This document shows, in pieces, positions 18,287 through 28,095 of a DNA stretch of 64,000 nucleotides. Location: the NCBI GenBank assembly GCA_030539035.1, contig JAUNSU010000002.1, forward strand, positions 1-64,000. Direction: 5' to 3'. Numbering within the stretch: the stretch's first letter is position 1; the number at the start of each line of letters is the position of its first letter. The DNA is from Planctomycetia bacterium (lineage in GTDB: Bacteria > Planctomycetota > Planctomycetia > Pirellulales > Thermoguttaceae). Under the pieces are notes generated by a model that saw nothing but the letters and a program-made list of their open reading frames with translations, made no database searches and was not told the origin of the DNA. Both the position numbers and the translations under genes were made by a program.

Positions 18287-18874
18287 TCAACCTTTTTTCA
18301 GAGCTTCCGGCTTCGGAATTTCAAGCGGGGCTTTCGGAGAAACCGCAGGAGCCTTCGGGGCTTCCGGCTTCCCTTCATTCTCCAGCTTTCGATTCAAAAG
18401 ATCCTGGGTTCCGATATAAAGTCCGCCGATATCGACCCCGATAACCTTTGCGATCTCTTTTCCGTTCAAGAAGAAACGAATATCCGGAATCGGCTGCACT
18501 TTATACGCGGAAGCGATATCAGGATTACGATCGATATCGACTTTAGCGACTTTCAATCCCTTATCCTTGTTCCGCAGGGCAATTTTTTCGAGCTCGGGAG
18601 CGATCATTTGACAGGGGCCGCACCAAGTGGCGGTAAAATCAACGATCGCCTTCGGATTGTTTTTCAGAAATTCAATGAAATGATCATTTCCTTTAATGAA
18701 CACAACATCGGAAGGAATCGATTCAGGCACTTTCGGGACGTCTGTTTTCTGTTCCGGCGTTTTTGGCGCCGGCGCAGGTGTCGGAAGTTCCTTTTTCTTG
18801 CATCCGCCGACGAAAAGGAGCGCAGCAATAATGCAGGGCCCCCAGTAATGGAACAGGAAAAAACGATTGCTCAT
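18287..18874 (-). CDS. Thioredoxin-domain lipoprotein
   Basis: The protein has 195 residues. A lipoprotein signal peptide ends in LLFVGGC with the lipidated C25. A Pro/Lys-rich linker (about 26-52) leads to a thioredoxin domain with the active site W-C85-G-P-C88 and a cis-Pro segment QPIPDIRFF. The C-terminus (about 170-195) is again Pro/Lys-rich. It would work as a membrane-tethered extracytoplasmic disulfide oxidoreductase. It is 29 nt downstream of the phosphoglycerate mutase stop codon, so it may be co-transcribed with it. Confidence 0.9.
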   Translation of the reverse strand: MSNRFFLFHYWGPCIIAALLFVGGCKKKELPTPAPAPKTPEQKTDVPKVPESIPSDVVFIKGNDHFIEFLKNNPKAIVDFTATWCGPCQMIAPELEKIALRNKDKGLKVAKVDIDRNPDIASAYKVQPIPDIRFFLNGKEIAKVIGVDIGGLYIGTQDLLNRKLENEGKPEAPKAPAVSPKAPLEIPKPEALKKG

Positions 18875-18903
18875 GATGGACTCCTTTCGTTTAATTGATG
18901 AAA

Positions 18904-20109
18904 TCAGGCGCCGAATTTGGCCAATCGGCCCGCATGCGCCATTGCAAGCGGCATCAGATAAATCGCCTGGAATTGTCCGAGCCCGCCTTTGCTGGAAGCT
19001 TCTGTTTCCCCGTATTTCGTGCAGGCATCAGTTCGGGCAAGATCGGAAACGATCATCGTCGGAACCGGATGGAAGCTGTGTCCCGAAATTTTGGCGGGCG
19101 TACTGTGGTCGCCGGAAACCACCAGACAAGCCGGATTCAAGGCTTCAATACCGGGGATCACTTTGTCGAGTTCTTCGATCATTTTGACCTTGGCATCGAA
19201 ATCGCCGTCTTCGCCCCGGCTGTCGGTATATTTGAAATGAACGAAGAAGAAGTCGTAATCGTTCCAGTTCTCTTTCAGAACTTCGATCTCTTCTTCCAGA
19301 GTTTTTGGCGTTCCGACCAATTCCATTCCGACCAGACTTGCAAGTCCTTTATACATCGGATAAACGGCAATCGCGGCCGCTTTCAGACCATAAAGATCTT
19401 CATAGGAAGGAAGGGACGGTTTTTTCGCGAATCCGCGCATGGTAAGGCAGTTGGCTTTCGGCTGATCCTTGAGCAGTTCTCGGGCTTGCCGTACGAATTC
19501 TTTGGCGGCTTCCGCTGTCTTTTTACTTGCGTCGTCTTTTCCAACCGGATCAAGAGGAGCCAATCCGGTTTTCTGCGGATCGGTATCGGCAACATCTCCG
19601 CCAAGCCCTTTTCCGCGAAAAACGGCGACAAAGCGGTGTTCTTTGACCGGTTCGACAAAAATTTCAATACCGGGGATCTTGATCTGCTTCAGGATCTCGA
19701 CCACTTTAACACTTTCTTCGGTCGGAATTCGACCAGCCCTGCGATCGGAGATCAGGCCCGCCTTGTCGATCGTGCAGAAATTGCAGCGAACGCAAACATC
19801 GTCGGGTCCGACGGGAAAAGCGATCCCCGCCGCTTCGAGAACACCTCGTCCGATCTGGAATTGGAGCGGATCGTATCCGAAAAGTCCCAGATGGCCCGGC
19901 CCGCTGCCCGGAGTGATCCCCGGAAGAATCGGCGTCGACATTCCCGATACCCCTTTCGCCGCAAGGCGATCCAGATTCGGTGTGTTGGCCGCTTCGAGTT
20001 CTGTCGGTCCGCCCGGCTGAAGCGGAAGTCCCCCGATCCCATCAGAAATCAGCATTACGATTTTTCCGCCTTCAGTTTTCAACGACTTTATCAGTTCATG
20101 TAAATCCAT
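18904..20109 (-). CDS. apgM: Cofactor-independent phosphoglycerate mutase, archaeal type
   Basis: From ATG 20109, which has GAGG 6 nt upstream, the protein has 401 residues; an ATG at 20130 lacks a ribosome site. IVMLISDGIGGLP carries the first metal-binding aspartate, followed by ELEAANTPNLDRLA and GITPGSGPGHLGLFGYDP, which include the catalytic serine segment of the alkaline-phosphatase superfamily. VVSGDHSTP near residue 340 holds further metal ligands. It interconverts 3- and 2-phosphoglycerate in glycolysis or gluconeogenesis. Confidence 0.93.
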   Translation of the reverse strand: MDLHELIKSLKTEGGKIVMLISDGIGGLPLQPGGPTELEAANTPNLDRLAAKGVSGMSTPILPGITPGSGPGHLGLFGYDPLQFQIGRGVLEAAGIAFPVGPDDVCVRCNFCTIDKAGLISDRRAGRIPTEESVKVVEILKQIKIPGIEIFVEPVKEHRFVAVFRGKGLGGDVADTDPQKTGLAPLDPVGKDDASKKTAEAAKEFVRQARELLKDQPKANCLTMRGFAKKPSLPSYEDLYGLKAAAIAVYPMYKGLASLVGMELVGTPKTLEEEIEVLKENWNDYDFFFVHFKYTDSRGEDGDFDAKVKMIEELDKVIPGIEALNPACLVVSGDHSTPAKISGHSFHPVPTMIVSDLARTDACTKYGETEASSKGGLGQFQAIYLMPLAMAHAGRLAKFGA

Positions 20110-20204
20110 CTGTATCCTCGACCTTTCCATTAAAAGTATTCTTACGAATCCGCCCGTGCGGACTTCATTACTATTTTATCGCAAAGAAGAAGTTCGTCCA
20201 GTCA

Positions 20205-22490
20205 TTATTTTACCGATTCCCCGAATTTACGAAGATCCTCCGGTAATTTACGATCTTTATGGACCATTTGATCATCAAGATCCAGCGCGCGCCGGATTTC
20301 TTTGACCGCAAGATTTTTCTGTCCCGCCTCCAAAAGCGCTTTTGCGTAAATCATCCGCACGCGAGCATCCTGGGGCCCGAATTCGACCGCTTGCCGGAGA
20401 TCCTCCAGCGCCAGCGCCAGGAGCTTGGGATCTTTATTTTCCGTATAATGGGTCAATTCGCGATCTCCCATCATGAATCGGGTCGAAGCGGAATGAGGCG
20501 TGATCCGAATCAGATGTTCGCGAGATCTTTCCCAACTGGTCTGATTCATATTTCCTCCCATTTGAACACAAGCATCAAGGAGAAGTTCATATCTCATTTT
20601 CCCGAGGGGAATTGACCAAGGATCCGCATTCCATAAAGAATCCGAAAGGAGCATTTCGGGCCGAAAATTCTTCGAATGCAAATCCGATTCCAGTTCCATG
20701 GTAAGGAATTTACCGGCCAACATCGGTTTTTGCGCGGTAAAAAAGCAGGCGGCAAAAAGGAAAAACGATCCGATCATGATCAAAGGGATCAGATAAAATC
20801 TTTTTTTCGCTGTTTTTGGTTCCCGGCAGTCCCGATTGACCATAATCGCGGCAATGATCCAAAAAGGAAAGATCACCGCAGGATAAAAAATTCCGCCCGC
20901 CGCGCAAAGATTTAATAAAATACTTCCCGCTCCTCCAAGAAGAAGGAGAAGAGTAAATTTTTGATTCCCTGTTTTCCGCAGCCAGCCTGAAAATCCGGTT
21001 TTATTCGCAAGGACAAAGATCCCCGCGCAGAAGGCAAGCGCGATCCAAAAGAGGAAGATGAAAAAATAATCCACCGGAGCGGAAGTAATGAAGGAGACGA
21101 GAAAAACGACGATTCCCCCCAAAAATCCGCCGATAAGCGCAGGACGGGACAGTCGATATTCCGTCGAATCCGATTCTTCCGGAGATCCTTTCTTGAAAAA
21201 AAGAATTCCGATTTGAGCCGCGAAAAGAAGGAACAGGATCAAGGCAGGAATACCGAAGTTCGTTGCAATTTCAAAAGCGAAATTGTGCGGATCGGCAACG
21301 ATCTCACTCGATTGGGAAAGCATATAATAGGGATACATCGTTTGAAAATTACCCGGTCCAATTCCGAAAAAGGGATGATCCGCGATCATCTTCAGGCTTG
21401 TGATCCAGTATTCCAGGCGGTATCCGAGTGATTTGCCCGCTTCTGTAAAGACTTCCCGATCGATCAGACCGAAAGTAAACGCCAACAAGATCCCGCCAAA
21501 GAAGAGAAGAAGAAAGCTTCCGCCCAGCAGGAAAAGGCGTTTTCGGTTTTCCGGTGCCAATCCCCGATACAGGAGAAAGCCGAAAAAGACGATTCCCAAT
21601 CCAAAAAGGAAGGCGATTATTCCCGTTCGGCTTTTGGTAAGGACCAGCGATCCGAACATCAGCGCGGAAAGGAGTCCGGTGAGCAGACAGGCTCCGAATG
21701 CTCCCTTTTTTTGCGGTTCCATTCGATTGCGAAATCCGACCTCAATCCCTTTAAGGAGAAATCGGAAGAAGAGCGATACGGACAGAACGGTCCAGGGAAC
21801 GAGAAGTCCGGCAAGCGTATTCGTCAATCCGTAAGTTCCAAGCGGTTCAGTACTTCCCATAATGCGGTTTTCCAGCATGATCCGTTCCGGCGAGCCGGGC
21901 GGATAATTCATTCCGTTCTCAATTAAAAGCGCTTCTCCCTCTTTGATCCAGGCCTTTCGAAAAGCGGGATCCCGAACTGTATAAGCGTAAACACTGAACA
22001 GAGATTCCGCGATTACAATCGAAAAGATCACCATCAAAAAGGAAGGAAGATGTTTGCGAAAGCAGTCCGGCGAAAGAAGCCGAAAATAAAAATAAACGGA
22101 ATACATCAACGCCTGAATCCAGAACATATTGGACGCAAAACGAAGATTCACCGATTCCTTGTCAACCGCAAAAAGATAAACGATCGCGCACCAGAGGAAA
22201 AGGAGAAGAACGATTCCGTCGGCCCGATGAAATCGAAATTCCCGATCCGGACTCTTCCGAATCCATAAAAAAACAGATCCGGAAAGAAAAAACAGGGAAA
22301 GAAAGACCAATAATCCGGAAGAAAGAAATTCCCCTTCCCGAAAAGCCCCTTCCGGCGCAAGGACCATGGAACAGACCAGTGCGATCGGGAACAGGAGACA
22401 GGAAACAAAACTGAATCGATCAAAAAAGGGGGAAGAGACTTGCGCCTTTCCCTGATCCGGATTCGATAATACAACGGATTTCTTTTTCAT
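20205..22490 (-). CDS. O-antigen ligase/polymerase-like membrane protein with C-terminal repeats
   Basis: The protein has 761 residues with about a dozen hydrophobic segments up to residue 600. The central region has the Wzy_C/WaaL-type sequence LTKSRTGIIAFLFGLGI and the periplasmic loop DHPFFGIGPGNFQTMYP then ADPHNFAFEI. The last 130 residues are soluble and helical with a TPR-like unit (LALALEDLRQAVEFGPQDAR). Such proteins ligate or polymerise surface polysaccharide. ATG 22490 overlaps the upstream isomerase stop (ATGA), which suggests translational coupling. No other glycan genes sit next to it. Confidence 0.85.
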   Translation of the reverse strand: MKKKSVVLSNPDQGKAQVSSPFFDRFSFVSCLLFPIALVCSMVLAPEGAFREGEFLSSGLLVFLSLFFLSGSVFLWIRKSPDREFRFHRADGIVLLLFLWCAIVYLFAVDKESVNLRFASNMFWIQALMYSVYFYFRLLSPDCFRKHLPSFLMVIFSIVIAESLFSVYAYTVRDPAFRKAWIKEGEALLIENGMNYPPGSPERIMLENRIMGSTEPLGTYGLTNTLAGLLVPWTVLSVSLFFRFLLKGIEVGFRNRMEPQKKGAFGACLLTGLLSALMFGSLVLTKSRTGIIAFLFGLGIVFFGFLLYRGLAPENRKRLFLLGGSFLLLFFGGILLAFTFGLIDREVFTEAGKSLGYRLEYWITSLKMIADHPFFGIGPGNFQTMYPYYMLSQSSEIVADPHNFAFEIATNFGIPALILFLLFAAQIGILFFKKGSPEESDSTEYRLSRPALIGGFLGGIVVFLVSFITSAPVDYFFIFLFWIALAFCAGIFVLANKTGFSGWLRKTGNQKFTLLLLLGGAGSILLNLCAAGGIFYPAVIFPFWIIAAIMVNRDCREPKTAKKRFYLIPLIMIGSFFLFAACFFTAQKPMLAGKFLTMELESDLHSKNFRPEMLLSDSLWNADPWSIPLGKMRYELLLDACVQMGGNMNQTSWERSREHLIRITPHSASTRFMMGDRELTHYTENKDPKLLALALEDLRQAVEFGPQDARVRMIYAKALLEAGQKNLAVKEIRRALDLDDQMVHKDRKLPEDLRKFGESVK

Positions 22491-23362
22491 CTCTCCCACT
22501 TTGATTTCGGCAGAAATTTTTTCAGATTACGGATACTTTCCTTGGCAAGCCGTTCGATCGAGGCGGTATAATCAAACGGCTCCACTCCGATCCAACCGTC
22601 GAAATGAACCGCGTCAAGGGCCTGAAGGATCGTCTGAAAATCAAGATCCCCAAAGCCGGGTCCTCTGAGATTCGGATCATTCGCATGAAAAGTATGTAAA
22701 AACGGCGTGTATTTAGAATTCCGGATTACCTCTGGAATCGCGGCCCGTTCGCTGCCGAACATCGCCTTGCAATCAAGATGAATTCCAAGATTCTTCGGCC
22801 TTCCGAGCTTTTCGACAAGGAAAAGCGCATCGTCCGCTGTAAGAAGGAAGTTGGTTTCCTGGGCCGTAAGCGGCTCCAACGCGAGGATCACTCCGGTTTC
22901 TTCCAGTACCGGAAGAACCGCTTGAATGATTCGAGCGGCGGAATCATAGGCAGCAGACATCGCGAGATTCGCGGGCACCGATCTTTGCCGGGGCGATCCA
23001 ACGACCAGATATGATCCGCCGATCTCCCGGCAAAAGCGGACCAGCTCTTTAAAGTAATCCGCCGTTTTCGCCTGGATCTCCGGATCGGGAGAGGTAAGAT
23101 AATAGTTCCCGTCCGTATGGGCAAAAAGCCAATGAAGTCCGGAAATTTGAATTCCTTCTCCCTCGGCAATGCGAACAAGCTCTTTTCGGGTATTCCGGTC
23201 AATCATCCGAACATCCGAAGTCGGCGGATCCGCGAAATTCAGATCGTTCGCGATGGAAAAAGGCGCAATTTCAACCCCGTCGTATCCGCATTCCCGAATA
23301 AATCGGAACTGATCGGCGAAAGGCCAATTATTGAACATCTCATTACACATCGCGATTTTCAT
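22487..23362 (-). CDS. Sugar phosphate isomerase/epimerase family protein (TIM barrel)
   Basis: The protein has 291 residues. MKIAMCNEMFNNWPFADQF and GYDGVEIAPFSIA are the first strands of an AP-endonuclease-2/xylose-isomerase-like barrel. Metal-ligand positions appear in LALEPLTAQETNFL (Glu), GIHLDCKAM (His/Asp), HTFHANDPNLRGPG (His) and WIGVEPFDY (Glu). Relatives include D-tagatose 3-epimerase and hydroxypyruvate isomerase. The exact substrate is unknown. It precedes and overlaps the O-antigen ligase-like gene by 4 nt. Confidence 0.88.
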   Translation of the reverse strand: MKIAMCNEMFNNWPFADQFRFIRECGYDGVEIAPFSIANDLNFADPPTSDVRMIDRNTRKELVRIAEGEGIQISGLHWLFAHTDGNYYLTSPDPEIQAKTADYFKELVRFCREIGGSYLVVGSPRQRSVPANLAMSAAYDSAARIIQAVLPVLEETGVILALEPLTAQETNFLLTADDALFLVEKLGRPKNLGIHLDCKAMFGSERAAIPEVIRNSKYTPFLHTFHANDPNLRGPGFGDLDFQTILQALDAVHFDGWIGVEPFDYTASIERLAKESIRNLKKFLPKSKWER

Positions 23363-23373
23363 AAAACCAATCC

Positions 23374-24474
23374 TTATTTTGCGCCCTGCGCGGCTTGCAT
23401 TGCGGCCGTCTTTTTGAAAAGACGGTTAAAAAGTTCCTGATGATTGCGGAAATACGAAGGATTGAGCTTCCAAACAAGATCATCTCCCTGGATCTCCGGT
23501 TTGCTTGCAACGATCAATTTCTCGACAATATCCGCAAGTTCAGGGTCCGCTTGTCCTTTGAGCAGTCCGCCGACTTTCGAAGCCAATCCGGGAAGATCAT
23601 TGATGAACTTTTCCCCGCCCGACCGGTCTTTCAGATTCCCATACCAAACGAGCGAAGGTTCATCCAAATCGATCTTGTAAGCGCCGTAATTGAGTCCTTT
23701 GAAGACCTTCTGCATGATCTCGGGCAAATTCTCCTTCAAAAATTGATCGACAGCTTCATTTCCGGTCGACTGAGCCTGGAATTGCTTATATCCTTCTTCA
23801 ATCTGCTTGGGATCCGCGATATTGACAATTCCGACGCTTCCCCCTTTGATTTTCTCGAATCCAGCCTGATAAAGGGGCTTTTCCGCAGTATCAAACTTCA
23901 TAAAGCGTCCCTTGATATAGGATTTGATCGCATCATCTCCAATCGCATTATCACTGAAAAAGACAAAAAAGATATATCCATGCCGAACAAAAGGCATCCG
24001 GAAATTCAGACCGATGTCATTCGCAAGCCCAGAAAGTTCTTTAATGGCCTGCTGCTGATCATTTGATTTCTGTCCAACAGGAATCGCAACATAAAACGGA
24101 CTGATCTCGGCATTCTTCGGGGTCGGAACGGCATAAAATTTATCGACTCCATTATCTTTCAGACCCTGATACAAAGGAGTATAAGGAGCGATTGCCATTG
24201 CGATCAGAGCGGGAACCGCAAGACGCATCTGATTCTTCTCTTCCGGCTTCTGAACAACCTTATCGACGACGTTCATCGCGATTTCCGATACCTTGGCCGT
24301 TAAGGTGGAAAGATTCACTTTTTCAACATCAACGCAGATCATCGACATGGTATCTTTCTCGATCAATCCCGCGTATTCTTCCGCTCCGCGGCAGGCTTGC
24401 CGCAAAAAAGTTCCCATCATTGCAAACGAACAAAGAATTCCCGCGATCCAAAAACGATTCACTAAATTTTTCAT
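23374..24474 (-). CDS. Secreted protein of unknown function
   Basis: The start at 24474 follows GAGGAAAAAG and gives 366 residues. An N-terminal signal peptide (about 6-27, WIAGILCSFAMMGTFLRQAC) is followed by MICVDVEKVNLSTLTAKV and alternating helices and strands. I do not recognise a family, and no catalytic motif is visible. It starts upstream of the isomerase by 11 nt and could share its transcript. The long open frame above 24474 reads through non-coding sequence. Confidence 0.75.
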   Translation of the reverse strand: MKNLVNRFWIAGILCSFAMMGTFLRQACRGAEEYAGLIEKDTMSMICVDVEKVNLSTLTAKVSEIAMNVVDKVVQKPEEKNQMRLAVPALIAMAIAPYTPLYQGLKDNGVDKFYAVPTPKNAEISPFYVAIPVGQKSNDQQQAIKELSGLANDIGLNFRMPFVRHGYIFFVFFSDNAIGDDAIKSYIKGRFMKFDTAEKPLYQAGFEKIKGGSVGIVNIADPKQIEEGYKQFQAQSTGNEAVDQFLKENLPEIMQKVFKGLNYGAYKIDLDEPSLVWYGNLKDRSGGEKFINDLPGLASKVGGLLKGQADPELADIVEKLIVASKPEIQGDDLVWKLNPSYFRNHQELFNRLFKKTAAMQAAQGAK

Positions 24475-24618
24475 CTTTTTCCTCAAAATAGTAAGTCCTG
24501 AAAGGGGCCCCAAACCGAAGCCGTTCCGCTTCAGTTTATGATTATTACTTATTATACGAAAACAAAGAGAACAAAGCAAGATCAACAAAAGAGGAAAATT
24601 CCGGAATTCCCATAAAAT

Positions 24619-24795
24619 ACTCATACAGTAATAATTATTTTTGTTTGGAACCGCGGATGACACGGATAAACACGGATGAAATCAATATAAGATTCGGGGC
24701 TGATATTTTTGATGAAAACGTGTTTTACCCAAAAAAAGGATCCGTGAAAATCCGTGAAATCCGTGGTTCCAAAATCGGTTATTTACAGTTTGAGT
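24619..24795. repeat. Palindromic MITE-like repeat R2, copy c (most complete)
   Basis: The left end ACTCATACAGTAATAATTAT is inverted relative to the right end TTTACAGTTTGAGT (24782-24795). A second inverted pair, GGAACCGCGGATGACACGG and ATCCGTGGTTCC, lies inside. The middle AGATTCGGGGCTGATATTTT matches copy b (AGATCCGGGACTGATCTTTT). The element sits between the HD hydrolase stop and the secreted protein's promoter region and codes for nothing. Confidence 0.8.
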
Positions 24796-24821
24796 AAAGC
24801 ATACCCCCCTTCCAATCGGTT

Positions 24822-26255
24822 TTATTGTTCGTCTTCCAAAATTTTCTCTAAAAGGGAATTCAAAAAATCGCACTTTTTCAATCTTGAAGAACAGTCGGGC
24901 GAGGAAAAAATCCGGACTCTTTTCACGTAATCATCAAATTGTTCCCGCGCCAAAGCCCGAACAACCGGAGAGACTTCCGATAAAGGACGATAATTCTTTC
25001 CGATCGGATAATAAACATCGATCTTGAATTCGACTTCTTTATCCACCGGCGGAGCGTCGATCAAAATCGCGCCGGATTCGAGTTTTTCCGGCAAAGGAAC
25101 GGCTTCATTGTAAAGATCGATCATACGGTCGGCAATTTGAACGAGTTCCGAATAAGGACGGCCAGCCAATTTATGATATAAACGGGGCTCTTCCAAAATA
25201 CTGAACTGCCGAACACGCTTATACAGTTTGCGCACTTTACCGTAAATACCGTCAAGCAATCGGATCGCCTGCTGTTTTCCAGAATCTTCTGAACCGGCCA
25301 TTCCTTCGGATCGAATATGTTCATAAAAAGCCTGATCCGAAAGATCAAGGACCGACTCCACAAAAGATTTTTCCTTTTTCGAAGGAGCAAGGATCCGAAA
25401 AGCTTTCTGGAACATTACCGTTGCGCTTCGAACCGCGTGATGCCAATAAACTTCACTGAACATCACATATCGGGCAAAGACCATCATTTCCGCCGCGGTT
25501 TTTCCCTTTTCGGTCAAGGCGAGTCCATCCCTTTCGCGATTCAGGCATAAACTTCCGATCAGACGGTCAATATCGAAGTTCTTTCCGTAAGGAACGCCCG
25601 CGCCAAGGCTGTCCCGAAAAAGATAATCCATCTTGTCGATATCGACCGGACCGGAAAGAATGGACGCCAAAAGATGAAAGACTTTTCTGCGCCGTTCGTA
25701 TTCCGTATCGGATTCTCCGATCTTCCGTTCGGGAACCTGTTTATTCAGCAGGGAGAGAATATCGTCCGGATCCTGATTCCAGCGAGTCCGAAGAATCGCG
25801 GCGCATTCCCCGTCCTTAATATAATGGGAAGCAACTTCTTCATGGTGCGGGAGGCCGGGAATCTTGATATCCTCGATCAGATGGCAGCAGGGAAAATGTC
25901 CGATATCGTGGAGAAGAGCGGCGCAGATCAGCATTTCTGCTTCTTCCGGACGGACCAGACAGGCAAATTCCGGATCATGCGCGAGTCTTTTCAGAACAAG
26001 GAGCGAAAGACGATAAACCCCCAGCGAATGTTCAAAACGGGTATGCCGGGCGCCCGGATAGACCAGCGGAACAAATCCAAGCTGGCAAATTCGGGAAAGA
26101 CGCCGAAATTCCCATGTATCGATCAGATCACGAACCCGATCCGTCAAGGGAACATCCAGCTCCGGCGGAATACGGATCAGAGCCTTTTTGGCGTCCAAAC
26201 CCGCGATTTCCGGTATCTTTAAAATATCGCGTCCTTCTGATAGTACTTTTTGCAT
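24822..26255 (-). CDS. HD-domain phosphohydrolase, dGTPase-like
   Basis: The protein has 477 residues. The N-terminal TDRVRDLIDTWEFRRLSRI and YPGARHTRFEHSLGV precede the HD pair LLHDIGHFP (H116, D117, H120), with H76 in FEHS as a further ligand. DIDKMDYLFRDSLGAGVPYG is the conserved downstream segment of SAMHD1/dGTPase-related hydrolases. It probably hydrolyses dNTPs or related nucleotides. The ATG follows GAGGGGAAAAG. It is divergent from lysS. Confidence 0.92.
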   Translation of the reverse strand: MQKVLSEGRDILKIPEIAGLDAKKALIRIPPELDVPLTDRVRDLIDTWEFRRLSRICQLGFVPLVYPGARHTRFEHSLGVYRLSLLVLKRLAHDPEFACLVRPEEAEMLICAALLHDIGHFPCCHLIEDIKIPGLPHHEEVASHYIKDGECAAILRTRWNQDPDDILSLLNKQVPERKIGESDTEYERRRKVFHLLASILSGPVDIDKMDYLFRDSLGAGVPYGKNFDIDRLIGSLCLNRERDGLALTEKGKTAAEMMVFARYVMFSEVYWHHAVRSATVMFQKAFRILAPSKKEKSFVESVLDLSDQAFYEHIRSEGMAGSEDSGKQQAIRLLDGIYGKVRKLYKRVRQFSILEEPRLYHKLAGRPYSELVQIADRMIDLYNEAVPLPEKLESGAILIDAPPVDKEVEFKIDVYYPIGKNYRPLSEVSPVVRALAREQFDDYVKRVRIFSSPDCSSRLKKCDFLNSLLEKILEDEQ

Positions 26256-26521
26256 CTTTTCCCCTCGCTTTTCAGGAAATTATAGCAGACATTTTGATCG
26301 TTTACAATCGATAAGGGAGTTTTTCCGATTATTTCTTTCGTTTTTCCAAAGATACGCATTGACCAAAATGGGAAAAAACGTAAAAATGGAGATCTTCAAT
26401 GATCTTGAGACGCCCTTACTCCCTCATTCGGAAAATTGGTCTTCCGAAAAGATCCGCCGATGATCCGTTTATGATCGGAGTTTTTGCGTCTGTTTGAATA
26501 TTAACTCGAAAGGGATATGGA

Positions 26522-28063
26522 ATGGCCAAGGAAGAATCCGCCGGAACCGGCGTTGTACTGGAAGCATCTCGACGTGAAAAGATGCGTAAACTGGAAGAAA
26601 TGGGAATTGATCCCTGGGGACAGCGCTTCGATGATCACCAAACGATCGGAGATGTTCGCGCCCGAGAAGGGGAAATCATCGTCGGGGAACCGATCAAGCC
26701 CCCTCCAGCTCCTGATGGACAAGCTTCCTGGCGCAAACCTGAAATTCCCATGAACGGCCCCCAAGTTCGAATCGCCGGCCGAATCATGCTCCAGCGCCGA
26801 CAGGGAAAGCTCGTCTTCCTTACCGTAAAAGACTGGACCGGTGAGATCCAGATCCTGATCGGAAAAAATCAGGTGGGCGAAAAAAACTGGGAACTCGCGC
26901 TTTGCCTTGATCTCGGCGATCTGATCGGTGTCGATGGTGAATTCAAAAAGACGCAAAAAGGGGAATTGACCATCTTCGCTTCCGATCTTCATTTTCTCAG
27001 CAAGTCGATTGAAACCCCGCCGGACAAATTCAAGGGACTTAACGATCCTGAACTTCGTTCCCGTATGAGATATGTCGATCTGATCCATACAGACGGCGTT
27101 CTCCAGAGAATGCTCAATCGGACCAAAATCATCAGTTCGATCCGATCGACTCTCGCCGGGGAACAGTTTGTCGAAGTGGAAGGTCCCACACTGCATAATA
27201 TCGCCGGCGGCGCCGCGGCCCGTCCGTTCATTACCCATCATAATGCGCTGGATACCAAATTGTATATGCGCATCGCTCTGGAGCTCCATTTAAAACGGCT
27301 GCTCGTCGGCGGAATCGAAAGGGTCTTCGAAATCGGACGCGTCTATCGAAATGAAGGAATCGATCAGACCCATAATCCGGAATTCACCATGATGGAGCTT
27401 TATCAGGCTTACGGTGATTACCGGTCCATGATGGACATTACGGAAAAGATCATTGTCAACGCGATCAAAGCGACCGGACAGGGAATGATCATTCCCTGGG
27501 GCGGACAGGAGATCGATTTCACTCCTCCTTTCGCGCGAAAAGGATGGTATGATCTTTTTGAAGAATATACGGGCGTTGATCCGCACAATGAAGGCGCCGT
27601 CTTCGATTACGCAAAGACATTGAATATCGATATCAAGGATCGGCATCCGGACGTGATTCGGAACGAGATCTTTGAAGAAAAGGTGGAAGATGCCCTTGTC
27701 GGTCCGGTTTTTGTGATCGATTATCCCGCAAGCATCTGTCCATTGACAAAGAGAAAGCAGTCCGATCCGGCCATCGCGGAACGGTTCGAACTCTTTATTC
27801 GCGGTGTCGAACTCGCAAACGCTTATACGGAACTGAATAATCCTGATCTTCAGGAACAGCTCTTCCGAAATCAGCTCGCCGGCCAAAAGGAAGAAGACTC
27901 AATGGCGAAAATGGACTTCGATTTCATTCGCGCGCTCCGATACGGAATGCCGCCCGCCGGAGGACTCGGCATCGGAATTGACCGGCTCGTAATGATGTTG
28001 ACCAATACGACCAGCATTCGGGAAGTGATTCTCTTCCCGCTGCTTCGTCCGGAAGTTCAGTAG
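26522..28063 (+). CDS. lysS: Lysyl-tRNA synthetase, class II
   Basis: The protein has 513 residues. After a non-conserved 20-residue start come an OB-fold anticodon domain (VRIAGRIMLQRRQGKLVFLT) and a class II catalytic core: motif 1 near FVEVEGPTLHNIAGGAAARP, motif 2 RVYRNEGIDQTHNPEFTMME, motif 3 GGLGIGIDRLVMML. It charges tRNA-Lys. Between the OB fold and its strands there is an extra loop (PIKPPPAPDGQASW). An ABC permease gene starts 32 nt downstream, in the same orientation. Confidence 0.96.
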   Translation: MAKEESAGTGVVLEASRREKMRKLEEMGIDPWGQRFDDHQTIGDVRAREGEIIVGEPIKPPPAPDGQASWRKPEIPMNGPQVRIAGRIMLQRRQGKLVFLTVKDWTGEIQILIGKNQVGEKNWELALCLDLGDLIGVDGEFKKTQKGELTIFASDLHFLSKSIETPPDKFKGLNDPELRSRMRYVDLIHTDGVLQRMLNRTKIISSIRSTLAGEQFVEVEGPTLHNIAGGAAARPFITHHNALDTKLYMRIALELHLKRLLVGGIERVFEIGRVYRNEGIDQTHNPEFTMMELYQAYGDYRSMMDITEKIIVNAIKATGQGMIIPWGGQEIDFTPPFARKGWYDLFEEYTGVDPHNEGAVFDYAKTLNIDIKDRHPDVIRNEIFEEKVEDALVGPVFVIDYPASICPLTKRKQSDPAIAERFELFIRGVELANAYTELNNPDLQEQLFRNQLAGQKEEDSMAKMDFDFIRALRYGMPPAGGLGIGIDRLVMMLTNTTSIREVILFPLLRPEVQ

Positions 28064-28095
28064 AAGATCATTAAATTGACAGGGCAGGGAAGCCG

